In this document: piece after piece, positions 50,101 through 60,062 of the stretch
Numbering within the stretch: position 1 is the stretch's first letter
Layout: the number at the start of each line of letters is the position of its first letter
Source of the DNA: Avena insularis
Lineage: Eukaryota > Streptophyta > Magnoliopsida > Poales > Poaceae
Assembly (NCBI GenBank): GCA_023614405.1
Contig: CM042697.1
Location: 469,446,792 to 469,510,791, forward strand
Length of the DNA: 64,000 nt
Reading direction: 5' to 3'
Notes under the pieces: generated by a model
The model's database searches: none
What the model was told of the DNA's origin: nothing
The model's input: the letters and a program-made list of their open reading frames with translations, nothing else
Made by a program: the position numbers and the translations under genes

Positions 50101-50917
50101 AACCAAAAGGGAAATACTATTTTCTTACAACTTCGAGTGAGTGTTATTGTCTTGTATACACTTTCTATTTCGCTTACTCGATGTTAAGTATATAAATGAT
50201 TAGTTATGCATTCGCAGCTACCACTATATTCTGTTAATCATTCAACTTGACAAAGGGCGTGTACTAGTCATGGACTCGAAACATAAACCCCTTGAGACGT
50301 GGAAGGACATGCAGATACTTCTCCAGCGGTAATTCTAATCATTACGACACTATATCGGCAACGTTCGTAAATTTTATGATATCAAGTAATTAATAACTTA
50401 TTTTATTCGTTTTCTTTGGCGGGCAGCGCTTGGAAAATATTCACCAAAAAGGCTAGGGGTGTTTGTAAAGAGGAGCTTACATTTGAAGCACTAGATGTAA
50501 GCACCACTAGATATATCCGCGCATCTCTTTGATTCTAGTTTTGATACAGTTATTATCATGCTTGATTATTATTTTGATTGAACTATGTTCTCGTAAAGTG
50601 TCTGACGCAGGGACCAGGTAACAATCTATGTGGATACTATGTTTGCGAGTTCATCCGTCAGACGTGCAATGAGAAGGGCAGAAATTTAGAGCAACTCCAC
50701 GTACGTAAACAATTTCTATAGTTTTTAATTACAATCAAATTGTGTTTAGTTTCATTCATATAGGCTGACTCCTTTTTTAAATCAGATCGAACGTCTACGG
50801 GACGGTCTTCTGCCAAAGGATCGCTTACGAGCAATTCAGGAGGAATTGGTGGGATTCTTGGATGCAGAAGTCCTAGACCCAAAAGGGGAATACTATTCGG
50901 CTGTGTATAGACAATAG
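47115..50917 (+). pseudogene. CACTA second gene ending in a Ulp1-like cysteine protease domain
   Basis: Begins MDPHVRYEEKEELIQGVIRG. The N-terminal half (47400-48500) carries GPTKKLQDHERFRIEDVAEY, KMAQCFTNWKKRLHLDYV and a charged helix ERIKEQQDEINALKEQ. Next come a Pro/Ser-rich hinge (48930-49080), a basic stretch (DKKRKRTATLRLGKRSPK), and VGSSKYGAKEQYDPEVV. The C-terminal exons hold the likely Ulp1-type triad: His in YHYILLIIQL (50217 onward), Asp in VLVMDSKHK, Cys in NNLCGYYVCEFIRQT (about 50617). It ends VLDPKGEYYSAVYRQ. Broken by in-frame stops (47242 area, 47905-47907, 48038-48040, 48310), a frameshift near 49550, and stops near 49697 and 49710. The family role is unproven; Ulp1 domains cleave SUMO-like conjugates in other proteins. 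Confidence 0.8.
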
Positions 50918-51067
50918 GGATTGTAAAAAGAGCAACTTTTGTATGTAGTGCATGAACTCGATCCGTGTATCGAATGTAATATTGTCATGATGATCTTGTG
51001 TAATATAACGGTTCCTTTATTGATAAGTGCAAAACACTAAATAAACAATAAAACAACCTAAATGAAT

Positions 51068-51323
51068 TCTCTGCCGCGGCAGAGAAATGGGTCAAATCTC
51101 TGCCGCGGCAGAAGGTTATTTGTCCCGGTTCGTGCTACGAACCGGGACTAATGCTCCACCCCCCTCGTGCTCTGACGCCGCCACGTGTACCCCCATTTGT
51201 CCCGGTTGGTGGGGCAACCGGGACTAAAGGTTAGGGCTTTAGTCCCGATTGCCCCGTCCCGGTTGGGCAACCGGGACTAATGCCCCTTACCAACCAGGAC
51301 CAATGGGCCTCTCTGCACTAGTG
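51068..51323 (+). promoter_or_regulatory. 3' subterminal region and terminus of inner CACTA
   Basis: Two GCCGCGGC palindromes, then CCCGGTTCG / CGAACCGGG and several CCCGGTTGG / CAACCGGG hairpins, ending CTCTGCACTAGTG at 51323. Aligns inverted with 35744-36066 throughout. This is the inner element's 3' end. Confidence 0.8.
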
Positions 51324-51596
51324 CAAGAGAAAAAACAGAGTGGAGGCAGAGGGGGCTGGGGCGTTGCATTTATAGAGGGCGGGATCATACGTCCCGGTTG
51401 GAGCCACCAACCGGGACTAAAGGTGTGTGCCACGCCACGGGGCTGTGGCCAAACCGTTAGTCTTGGTTGGTGGCTCCAACCGACGATGCCCCTACCAACC
51501 GGACGCATGCCTCCTGGCCCGTGCGGCGCTCCGAACGAGACGGGCGGCATTAGTCCCGGTTGGTGGCACTAATGCTGGGCCTGTTTTCTACTAGTG
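51324..51596 (-). promoter_or_regulatory. 5' end of outer CACTA (terminus, hairpins, TATA)
   Basis: In minus-strand sense: CACTAGTAGAAAAC terminus at 51596, CCAACCGGGAC-type hairpins, a TATAAATG box (plus-strand 51367-51374), then a leader cut off exactly at the inner element's CACTAGTG end. Its inner 127 bp match 37856-37995. Confidence 0.75.
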
Positions 51597-51688
51597 GACA
51601 TTTGCATGTACGCATGGCTAAGGATGTACTTTATGTGGCTGCCCACGCTACCATCTATGGTTTGTCCTTTACTTCTTCCTCTATAGGA
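51597..51688 (+). repeat. Duplicated low-copy segment A (right part, first piece)
   Basis: Continues, after the CACTA unit, the block homologous to 54590-54650 (ATGTGGCTGCCCA and GTTTGTCCTTT-type matches). It is interrupted at 51689 by a MITE and resumes at 52145. Confidence 0.65.
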
Positions 51689-52144
51689 GGATTTTTTTAC
51701 AAATATGACCCTCTGTAATTTTCCATCGTCAAAAATACCCCCCTCGCGCCGCAAAAGCCAAAAATGCCCTAGCGGGAGGCTGAAAAGGCGACACGTGTCA
51801 CCTCCCGCCACGGGGGTGGCGGGATGTTCCTTCCGCCTTTGGCGGTGGCGGAATGACGTTGTGGGGCCTACCAGCGCGAGCGCGAAGTCGAACGTCCCGC
51901 CAGCGCCAAGTCGAGCCTCCCCACTGGTCCGGCCGTGGGGCCCACCTCATCCCGCCATTCCCCCTGGCGGAAGGAACATCCCGCCACTCCCTGTGGCGGG
52001 AAGAACATCCCGCCACCCCCCGTGGCGGGAGGTGACACGTGTCGCCTTTTCAGCATCCCGCCAGGGAATTTTTGGCTTTTGCGACGCGGGAGGGGTATTT
52101 TTGACAATGACAAATTGCAGAGGGTCATATTTGTAAAATAATCC
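51689..52144. mobile_element. GC-rich MITE with long inverted arms
   Basis: 456 bp with arms of over 120 bp: the left arm starts GGATTTTTTTACAAATATGA, and the right arm read inward starts GGATTATTTTACAAATATGA. Both continue through CCCTCTG, GTCAAAAATACCCC, GCAAAAGCCAAAAAT and GCGACACGTGTCACCTCCCG. The centre holds repeated CCCGCCAC / GTGGCGGG units. Target duplication and superfamily not resolved (long arms favour a Mutator-like origin). The host segment reads across it, so it inserted after the duplication of that segment. Confidence 0.85.
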
Positions 52145-54499
52145 TAGAAGAGCATGTCATTGTCGATCCAGAACTATTTGGATCTGACAAGTCTCAAACA
52201 ACAGCGACGCATCGACCGGAAGCCAAAGGGCACAATGACGATGCGGGTGACACTTAAATATCACTGAGTGGAAGCCAAAGGGCGCAACGCCCTTTGCACG
52301 GTATCATTTTCAGATATTTTCAAGTTTGACGAGACTGAATCAGCTGCAACCCATGGGTATTTTGCTAATAATAATAATAATTATATAAAAAGATCAGAGT
52401 CTCATTCAAAGTTTTTTCGCTTCACTATTTTTTAAACAACTTATCACAAACAATAAATTATAAATATCATTTCGACACGCAGCAGAAACTCGTCGTATTT
52501 GAGCAGAGACACAAGGACCCCGGCGGCTCCGAGGGGGCCTTCCCTACCTTCACCCCCTAGAGCCCCCTACCCACGCTGCTTCAGCCTGATTCGACAAAGT
52601 TAAGGCCACTAATATGGACCGGAGAGAGTATCGACAACTTGACATCCATGTGGAAACCATACACTGCGTGTGGGTGATGTAGCATCATCCAAGAAATGTT
52701 TAAGTATAAGCGGTACGAGAGACACCAGATGACGAAACACAATCTTTGATTTTCTTGGGTTGACAATCGACAGGGATACAATGAACATGAAATGCAGGCC
52801 AATTGTTTAGTATAGATATTTTGGTGTCAACAAAGGAAACAAGCCTTTTTATTTGAGAAGGAAAGAGCAAAACTACTAATTTTTTGTTATATTATTTGCT
52901 AGAAAACTATAATTAATTCACAATATACATAGAAAAAATAAATACAAAATGGGGAGGAGAAATGTCTAAGAGGCTTCAAATGACATGCATAAGGGAAAGA
53001 TCGAAATCTAGGCATATGAGTGAACTTGAAATTTCTGGCATTATCATCACAAGATGTTCGGTTATCGCTCATGTTTAAGTTCTTGGAGTCAGGGTTTTTG
53101 TAGAAAAGCAAAGGACGAGATCTATTTCTATCTCGCCCAGTCGCCTTCCTCTTTGAGAGAAAAGCTGAAAAGGATAGAGCTACCCCGCGACAATTTTGAA
53201 ATCAAATGGTATGAATGACTATAATAATAAGCCTTTAGCATTTAGTAGTATTTCATTTTAATAAATGGCTCAAATTATCTTAAAATTATTTAATATAATT
53301 TTTCGCACATGATTTTATTATACATTACACCTTGATCTCAATAAAATTTCTTACTTACTTTTTTTAATGTCGAAGGGTAAATATGAAATAACATATGTAA
53401 ACTATTAAGCCTCGCAGAAAGTTCACGTCAAATCCTACGTGTCATAGAACTGGACACGTGTGTTTACCAAAGAAAAATCCAAGAGGAAAAAATCCAAGAA
53501 GAACCAACTATATATGTGGCTGGTTCTTCTTACCACCGAGGAGCATCCATTTCGTGATGGTCTAGTCCATCCATCCAGAACTTGGACTTGTCTAGTCCCA
53601 ACGACAAACAAGGATTATGAGTATGCAACGACGAATATAAGATGAAAGTGATTTTTGGTATGTTTTGTGTGCAGTAGGTTCTTCACTCGGTGACGATAAT
53701 TAGTCAGTGTTCTCTAAATCGAGAACAATGGCTAAAGTTTAGAACTTTGATTTGTTGGGACCTTCTCGAATATAAAGCGGCCACAAAAAATTAAGAGTAT
53801 GTTTTTCTTATTGTGGCACACGCACACATGCTCTGAATCAAGAACAATGACCAAAAATATAACTTTTATTTGTTGGGACCTTCTCAACGAGAAAGCCTCC
53901 CAAAGAAATTAAGAGTATGGTGCTCATTGTGGCACGCACACGGTATTAATTACTTGTAGATAATATTGAACAATAGTTGTTTCGTGTTGTATAGTTTTGA
54001 TTCTTGGAGGTGTCCTTTTTTGGAGTGTTGGGTGCCAATCTCGGAGTTGTAATTTTTCATCGTTTCAAGTTGTTTCTGCACATATGGGTTTAGTTACCCG
54101 GTTTTTTGATTGTGCCCGTGACCTATTTTCTTAGGGATACACTGGAAGGGAGATGCAAGCTACTTGATTAGTCCAGGAATTTTGGTTTCAACAATGGCAA
54201 CAAACCTTGTTTCAGTGGCGACATCAAGCTAATGTTGACACTTACATACCACCATACCGTTTCTGGCACGTCACAGCTACCCATTTACGTATGAGATTCG
54301 AAATGATTCTCTTTCTACTTATTAACCTACCAAACATGCATATAAACATATAATATAACTCGGAAGCTTGGATATTTATGGAAGTACTAGATATATATAA
54401 TCCATCGTTGCACGTGAGTATCTGAAATTGGTACTGAGCTTTACATTAGATTCCAACACTCCCTCTTTTTACTTCTGAGGATAAGTTTGAAAATCATGG
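52145..54499. other. Low-copy DNA; no gene recognised
   Basis: 52145-52260 continues duplicated segment A (compare 54650-54750; shared CAACCGGAAGCC-like and TTGGATCTGACAAGTC-like blocks). A (TAA)n run lies at 52369-52384. 53712-53945 holds a tandem duplication of about 118 bp (GAGAACAATGGCTAAAG and AAGAACAATGACCAAAA, both followed by TTTGTTGGGACCTTCTC). No convincing ORF. Confidence 0.5.
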
Positions 54500-55365
54500 T
54501 TGAAGGTAACAACACTATAGAAAATTCGTCTCTGGCGAAGGAATGTGACTTCTGCGTACATAAAATCTCTGGAATCAGGAAAAAGACATGACTGAAGATA
54601 TATGTGGCTGCCCATCTACCTTTGGCTGTTTCACTTTGTCCTTCCATGGAGGAGCGGCACGTCTTTGTTCATCCAGAGCTTTGGACTTGACAAGTCCCAA
54701 GCGATGGCCACACATCAACCGGAAGCCCGATGACAATGACCGCGATGCAGATGCAACCGAAATACAATTGAAAATATGCAAACTGCAGTGCATTACAGGT
54801 ACGAGTTCAGTGCACTGGAATGGTGGAGTGAGTGTGCAGTCCGACTGTAAAAATGGTTAACCAGCTACGACATTTGAGGTACAGTGTAAACTAGAAGTAA
54901 AACTACCATGGAAAATACCCAGAATCAGCATCACTTATATCAGTCTCTTCTAAACCTGCCTATCTGCAGAAAACCGAGAAGCAAAGAGGATGCCTTCCCT
55001 GCACTTGAGAGCAACGTTATGTTTGGATGAAATAGTTTTCTCGCAAAAGAATGCAATATTATGACAGGCAAACAAGTAACATTGTATTCATCCGAGGTGT
55101 TTTACAAGATGCCACAAATAATTAGCATCAAAGTAAGTAACACTATATTCATTCGAGGTGTTTTACCATCAGGAAAGGCTGTTAATGAAAATGATCTCAC
55201 ACGTTATATCATCGGCACACAGGACAAGTTAATAGGCCTCTGTCAATTGTCACTACGAATACTTTCTAGAAGTACGGATCAAAGATAGTTTAGTAAATGG
55301 TAACAGGGCATTCGTTCAAACATTGCACAAAGCTAACCGAATATATGTGCAGCAATGTCCAGACA
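54500..55365 (+). repeat. Duplicated low-copy segment B, 3' flank of the DUF1668-like pseudogene
   Basis: Source-like copy of the segment found in pieces at 35345-35743, 51597-51688 and 52145-52260. In B the order is [54500-54750] then [55098-55360]; in A the order is reversed, as expected if A spans the junction of two tandem units. Within B, two short phrases repeat (GAGGTGTTTTAC at about 55096 and 55156). Confidence 0.7.
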
Positions 55366-55594
55366 AAAATCATATAATGCCTCCTACAAATCATGAAAGA
55401 ACTCCGGGTCTGCAAGCATTGCAGCTAAATTAGGCATGACTTTTGAGTTTTGAGCGGCACCCACCGGCAACCAACAAAATTGTACGAACCACAAAATTTT
55501 CTAAAGCAGGCATATATATTCCGCTATGGCAGCAGCCATGTTACCCAGATCAAATTCATTCCTTTACAGCACGGCCTTCATGGGTAGTGTGAAC

Positions 55595-56650
55595 TCAGAA
55601 CTCGTAACGTCTAGACTTGTGCTTGATCATCCGAAGACCGTCGCAGCCGCAGCATCTGCCCACCTTGACTCCAGTTAATACAAGAAATTCCTCGCAGATC
55701 ATATCCATCACGGGGATCTCCGGTTCTGAATTGCACGAGGAGCTATCACCATCAGTCGTCATCATGTCATCAATACCTGAAGTGTATGGGGTCCTCGACA
55801 TGATCCAAACGTGCGTGGCGATGCAAAACTTGCCAGATCCCAAGTTAAGCATACGGAGGTCACGTATCGACGTCTCCTTGTTATCACCACCATCAGCGTC
55901 GTCAGAGCACAGGTCAAGATAGTCCCAGGCATATTGCGGCGCCGGTGGTCGTTCGGCAGCGTCCATGGCAGAGAGGTCAAAGGCTCATAGCTTGGGTCTG
56001 GCAGAGGGACGTACTCGGCTTTGCCATTAAAGGGCAGCACCCATTCGCCGACCTGTCTCCACACATGGCTCGCCGTGTCGAATGCGTAGACCGCCGCTAG
56101 AGAGGAACGGCGGCCCTGGCAGAGTACGCCAGCACCAAGCACCGTCATGGCGGGCAAGGACCTCGAAGCATGTGTCCATCTCGGCGGCGCATGACAGGTC
56201 TAATAGATACAGAGACGACGGATCATCTTCTTCTGGTTTGTCTTGGATCACGGGGAAACTCATGGCGACGGGATGGTCCTTGCGTGAATTCGTAGGAGGG
56301 ATGGGCGTGAAGACGCCCCGGGCAGCGTCATAGAGAAATGCCGACTTACAGTCGTAGTCGGCGAAGACGACGCCGTTTCTTCCGAGCAGAGAGAAAGAAT
56401 CGAACGTCGGATAATAATGTCCATGATTTTGCCCCGGATGGAGACTGATCTCCGGCTTGGGCAAGCTCTGTATGATGGATGGTTTCTTCTTCTTCTTCTT
56501 TCTCTCGGATTTCGGATCTTTTGCTGCTGCTTGTCGTGCTGCTGTTGACGACGGGTAGAAGAGGCACTTCAAAGGGTCGAGGCGGTGCAGCGAGTACATG
56601 GGGCGGTCCAAGTCGTGCGTGATCAGATTCAGAAACCGGGGATTCTTCAT
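55595..56650 (-). pseudogene. DUF1668-like grass protein, frameshifted
   Basis: Starts MKNPRFLNLITHDLDRPMYSL (ATG at 56648-56650), the N-terminus of a large grass family with kelch-like repeats, probably DUF1668 (PF07893). A Lys-rich insert (SERKKKKKKPS) follows, then FDSFSLLGRNGVVFADYDCK, FLYDAARGVFTPIPP and CFEVL near 56165. There a deletion and frame change occur, and the next frame gives VYAFDTASHVWRQVGEWVLP and FNGKAEYVPLP. A second frame change near 55980 leads to DAAERPPAPQYAWDYLDLCS, LNLGSGKFCIA, EEFLVLTGVKV and the family-like end MIKHKSRRYEF. Two frame breaks make it a pseudogene unless assembly errors are involved. An upstream in-frame ATG at 56705-56707 would add 19 residues. Confidence 0.75.
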
Positions 56651-56712
56651 CCTGCAGACTGAACTGGATGATCGAGCCCTCTCCTCTCCGTCTGGCCGAA
56701 AAACCAAATCAG

Positions 56713-56925
56713 ATGGGGGATTTCGCCGAAGAATACCTTAATCTGCTGAGCGGATCGGAGGCGCCTGGAGAGGATGAGGGAGCGTCCGGCGAGAACGACC
56801 AGAACGCACGTATGGATTTCTTCAAAGAAAGAAAGAAACGCCTGGAGAATGGATCAGTTACCATGCCGGCCCAGCCCGGCCCGGCCCAGCCCGGCCCGGC
56901 CCAGAGGGAGAATGGCGTGACCTAG
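56713..56925 (+). CDS. Small hypothetical ORF, divergent to the DUF1668-like gene
   Basis: 70 residues starting MGDFAEEYLNLLSGSEAPGE, with charged KERKKRLENG and a GPAQ repeat coded by GGCCCGGCCCAGCCC-type units, ending at TAG 56923-56925. It overlaps the 5' side of the minus-strand pseudogene's upstream ATG region only. No family recognised. It could be a real short exon or a chance frame in a GC-rich bidirectional promoter. Confidence 0.25.
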   Translation: MGDFAEEYLNLLSGSEAPGEDEGASGENDQNARMDFFKERKKRLENGSVTMPAQPGPAQPGPAQRENGVT

Positions 56926-56974
56926 ATTTATAATCTTTATTACTGCCCTGCAAACGCAGCAAAGCAGATCTGGA

Positions 56975-57185
56975 AGAAAGGACTCCCTGCTGCGAGAGGA
57001 CAGCCTCCTGCTCGCGGACAATACTACCGACGACGACGGCGCGTTCCTCTACGACGACGACCTGAACTCGGCGATGGCCATCCCCACCATGCGTTTCCCC
57101 AAGGGACCCGACTGCGTCTGCTTCTCAGCGCCCGAGCGCCATCGCTATAGTCGTCGTCTGCTACTGGAAGAAAGGACTCACTGCT
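56975..57185 (+). pseudogene. DUF1668-like gene fragment (N-terminal half)
   Basis: The plus-strand frame reads LLLADNTTDDDGAFLYDDDL, then NSAMAIPTMRFPKGPDCVCF and SAPERH, matching the part of the family where FLYDxxLHxxxxLPxxxxPKxxD occurs. It stops being coding at a repeated phrase (CTGGAAGAAAGGACTC at 56970 and 57164) and then at the hAT end at 57186. The collinear continuation is 58938-59279. Confidence 0.65.
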
Positions 57186-58930
57186 CAGAGTTTCGGTTTG
57201 CATTTTTAACCGGCCCTAGCCGAAATTGCTGAAATTCAGTTTTTCGGAAAAAAATTGGAAAATCTCAGACGAAATTGCTAAACCAAAATTTGAAATTTGG
57301 AACGAAAAATGACCGAAAAATGAACGAAAAATGACCGAAATTTGCCAAATTTTTTGAAACAAAGCAAAACAAAAATGGACAGCAAATACTATAGCAACAT
57401 ATACATGTACATGGACAAAATATTAATACTAGTAGAGATTAGATTATCCATCCAGATCCGGAAATAACAAAACGACTGCATAGATCAACCATCATAGCAT
57501 CGTAATCCAACAAGTGTCCAAATTAATCATCACAATGCAAAAGACCACACTCCACAAGGATTGTCCAGATCAATGAACTACTAACAATTTCAAAGACGGG
57601 CCATAACCATTACAAGCAATCGCGGCCCCAAAATGAAAACAGTAAATTTATTCACAACTTTAGGTTCCTTCATCCTTCAGTTGTGCCTTAAACAAGAATT
57701 GTTTGCTCCCAGGCTTCTTGCTCTTCTACCTTGAAATTTAGAATACCAAAGATTAGAAAATGTGATGTAATACCAGAAGCATGTTGACAAAGTAGATATA
57801 TAGTACAAGAGACTAATCATACTTAAGACAATTGATGATACAAAGATGACTTGGTTAACCGGCTTCGACAAGATTAACAGTGACGATAGATTCAAACAGA
57901 CCCCAAGATCAATATAATACTACTGTCAAGATGAGAACAACATAAGAAGTGTACCTATTTTCCAGGGTAAAGGCTCTTGAGATCCTTGACCTTCTTGGCT
58001 TGCCTAACCTGTAAAGATCTCATGTTCACCGAAGTGCCTTCACTAGTTACATGAAGTTCGTTTTCGACTTGGTTTGCTCCATCGTCTCCAACTTGACTAG
58101 GTTCTCCTCCATCAGATTCACTTGCACTATCATCTTGGCCATCAATATCATTGTCATCGTACTCATCCTCTTCTTCATCATCAAAGTCCGTGTACTCATC
58201 CTCTTCTTTCACTACCCTCTTTCTTTTCCTGCTATTGTCCTTCCTTCCAAGATGAGAGGCTTTCTTGCTTGAATTAAGGGATCGAATCCTCTCAAAAACG
58301 GCGGTAGCAGCCGCAACTCCATCCAAGACTACACGCTCCTCATCCTCATTTAACCACTCCATCACAGGATTTGTTTCATCAAACATGGTAGTATCCAGCA
58401 TAATAGCACTTGGATCAACCTCCTTCTCTTTAGCATTCTCTCTCACCGGGTCCTGGTCTTCTTCGGCACGTATCTTCAATGAAAACAAATTCCATCAACA
58501 AAAAACAGGGACACAATACATTGTATATCTCATGGATAAACATTTGTACATGCAAATACACTCCATACCTTTAAGTTATGGCGCACGGATACACAGTTGT
58601 GCAGCTTGCCATAAAGAAGACGGTTTCTTTGCCTTGTTTGGACCAAAGCAAAAGCGCTCCAATTCATTTCACATCCACTTGATGACACACACTGAGATAC
58701 AATCCTCAAGGCATACTTCTGCAGATTTGGAACTTCTCCTCCAAATTGGAACCACCACTCAGCTACAAAAGTCAAAACAATGAGGTCAAAGGAATTGCAC
58801 ATTAGAGGTAATAGACAAATTATAGTAGAAAGTATTATAGCTTACTTGGCGACATATTTTCTGCTGATAAACGTGCAACCCTTTGTCCAAACCTCCCACG
58901 ACATTCCCTATATGTGCTAATTTCCTTGAA
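57186..58930 (-). mobile_element. hAT transposon, 3' part only
   Basis: Left terminus CAGAGTTTCGG at 57186, followed by subterminal repeats based on CGAAAAATGACCGAAA. The interior carries the C-terminal half of a hAT transposase on the minus strand. The right side is cut near 58930, where a DUF1668-like gene fragment begins; no matching inverted terminus is found there. Confidence 0.7.
57955..58930 (-). pseudogene. hAT transposase, C-terminal part with dimerisation domain
   Basis: Three minus-strand exons can be joined in frame through GT..AG introns: about 58846-58930, 58569-58762, 57955-58473. The first ends YRECRGRFGQR..LSAENMSP. The second carries the hAT dimerisation domain (PF05699): EWWFQFGGEVPNLQKYALRI, VSQCVSSSGCEMNWSAF and RNRLLYGKLHNCVSV. 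The third starts IRAEEDQDPV and has a basic KRKRVVKEE patch, then a long acidic run (DFDDEEEDEYDDND), ending LYPGK. The N-terminal and catalytic parts are absent, so it is a fragment, although its splice sites and frames are still intact. Confidence 0.82.
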
Positions 58931-58937
58931 CCTGTCG

Positions 58938-59279
58938 CCGCCGCCCTGGACCTGTCGCCGCCGCCCAACGCCATCGGTGCGCCCTCCACCTTCGAGGTGC
59001 TCAACTACTTCCGCAACGATATGAGGCTCCAACCCCAGCTGGTACCCAACTACATGAATTCCTTCTACTGGAGTACCCTCCTGCCGCCGCCGTTCCACTG
59101 TGGCATCGACACATGTTCCTTCATGATGGTGGATGATGGCTCGACCTCGACCATATCCGTATCGACCGCCAGAAAGGGCCTCGCCAGGACATACACCTTC
59201 GACATGGTGACCCACGAGTGGACTCGGGCTGGCCACTGGGTGATGCCCTTCTATGGCAAAGCAGAGCATGTTCCTGAGC
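58938..59279 (+). pseudogene. DUF1668-like gene fragment (C-terminal middle)
   Basis: Open frame: DLSPPPNAIGAPSTFEVLNY, then FYWSTLLPPPFHCG, CSFMMVDDGSTSTISVST, RTYTFDMVTHEWTRAGHWVM and PFYGKAEHVPE. This is the same family region as FEVL..FDTASHVW..FNGKAEYVP in the pseudogene at 55595-56650. It ends exactly where a hAT terminus begins (59280). Together with 56975-57185 it forms one plus-strand gene split by transposons. Confidence 0.7.
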
Positions 59280-60062
59280 CGGAGTTTTGGATTTCGGCCG
59301 GAAAAATGAATTTTGGCCGAATTTCGGCCATTTCGTTTGGGCCCGGTATTTATACAAGTCGGTCAAATAATTTTGGCCTATTTTGAATCTTCAGCTCGGC
59401 CCATGGTCTAGACTAGCCCAGATAACCCTTCCATGGTATAAAAACAGGAACAGAGCCTTTCAAAACCCTAAGTTTCATTTTTCCCCATCACCACTCGTCC
59501 ACTCCCCTGTACGGTGGCTGCAGGCAACCCAGCGAGCGAGGCGGGGCAGTGCCGCCTCCGCGCCATCTCCGTCCATCTCCTCCAGTATTCCAACGCTCCC
59601 CATCACCCTTCCCTCTCCCCCTCCCCATCCACCACGTCCATGGAGCGTGAACAGCGGGACATCAACAGCGGACATACGGCCGGTGGCCGGATCGACGGCG
59701 GCAGCAACATGGAGCACAACCAAGGTTAGCCTGATCATACATGTATGCATATGTAAAACTCGTGCTAGCCAGATTAGATTGTTTCTTAGCTGCTGCAACA
59801 TCTCAATTCTATTTACTCACACTTGGAGCACGGCCAATGATCTACTTGAATATGGCCAGATTAGATTGTTTCTTGATCATACGTGTATGCATATGTAGAA
59901 CTCGTGCTAGCCAGATTAGATTGTTTCTTAGCTGCTGCAACATCTCAATTCTATTTACTCACACTTGGAGCACGGCCAATGATCTACTTGAATATGGCCA
60001 GATTAGATTGTTTCTTAGCCTGACCGTACGTGTATGCATAGCCTGACCGTACGTGTATGCAC
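59280..60062 (+). mobile_element. hAT 5' end with promoter and first exon
   Basis: Terminus CGGAGTTTTGGATTTCGG at 59280 resembles the other hAT end at 57186 (CAGAGTTTCGG), in the same direction. It is followed by CGGCC/GGCCG-rich subterminal DNA, a TATA box (TATAAAAACAGG at 59437) and a leader. A first exon from ATG 59640 (MEREQRDINSGHTAGGRID) ends at a donor, 59724/59725. No further transposase exons are seen before the tandem repeats, so the rest is missing or diverged. Confidence 0.55.
59733..60062 (+). repeat. 142-bp tandem duplication plus a 23-bp doublet
   Basis: 59733-59874 and 59875-60016 are nearly identical (GATCATACRTGTATGCATAT start, CCAGATTAGATTGTTTCTT end). A 23-bp unit AGCCTGACCGTACGTGTATG.. 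follows twice (60017 and 60040). It lies in the intron after the hAT first exon. The high identity indicates a recent duplication. Confidence 0.9.

Larger units (their letters stand above)
35744..51596. mobile_element. CACTA transposon mosaic, 15.85 kb, GAC target duplication
   Basis: Left terminus CACTAGTAGAAAG, right terminus (read inward) CACTAGTAGAAAAC, flanked by GAC at 35741-35743 and 51597-51599. Subterminal regions carry many CCCGGTTGG / CCAACCGGG hairpins, as in Caspar-type Triticeae CACTAs. Inside are a broken TNP2 transposase gene (38254-41560, plus), a passenger ORF (44002-44625), and a second gene with a Ulp1-like end (47115-50917, plus). The left 2.1 kb is an inverted copy of 49295-51323, and 51324-51450 is an inverted copy of about 37856-37995. 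The simplest reading is an inner plus-strand element lying between the 5' end (51596-51324) and 3' end (37840-35744) of an outer minus-strand relative. Confidence 0.9.

Noticed and set aside
51249..51572. ORFs on both strands in the CACTA right end
   Set aside because: They translate the CCCGGTTGG hairpins (PGW and PTGT repeats) and are not genes.
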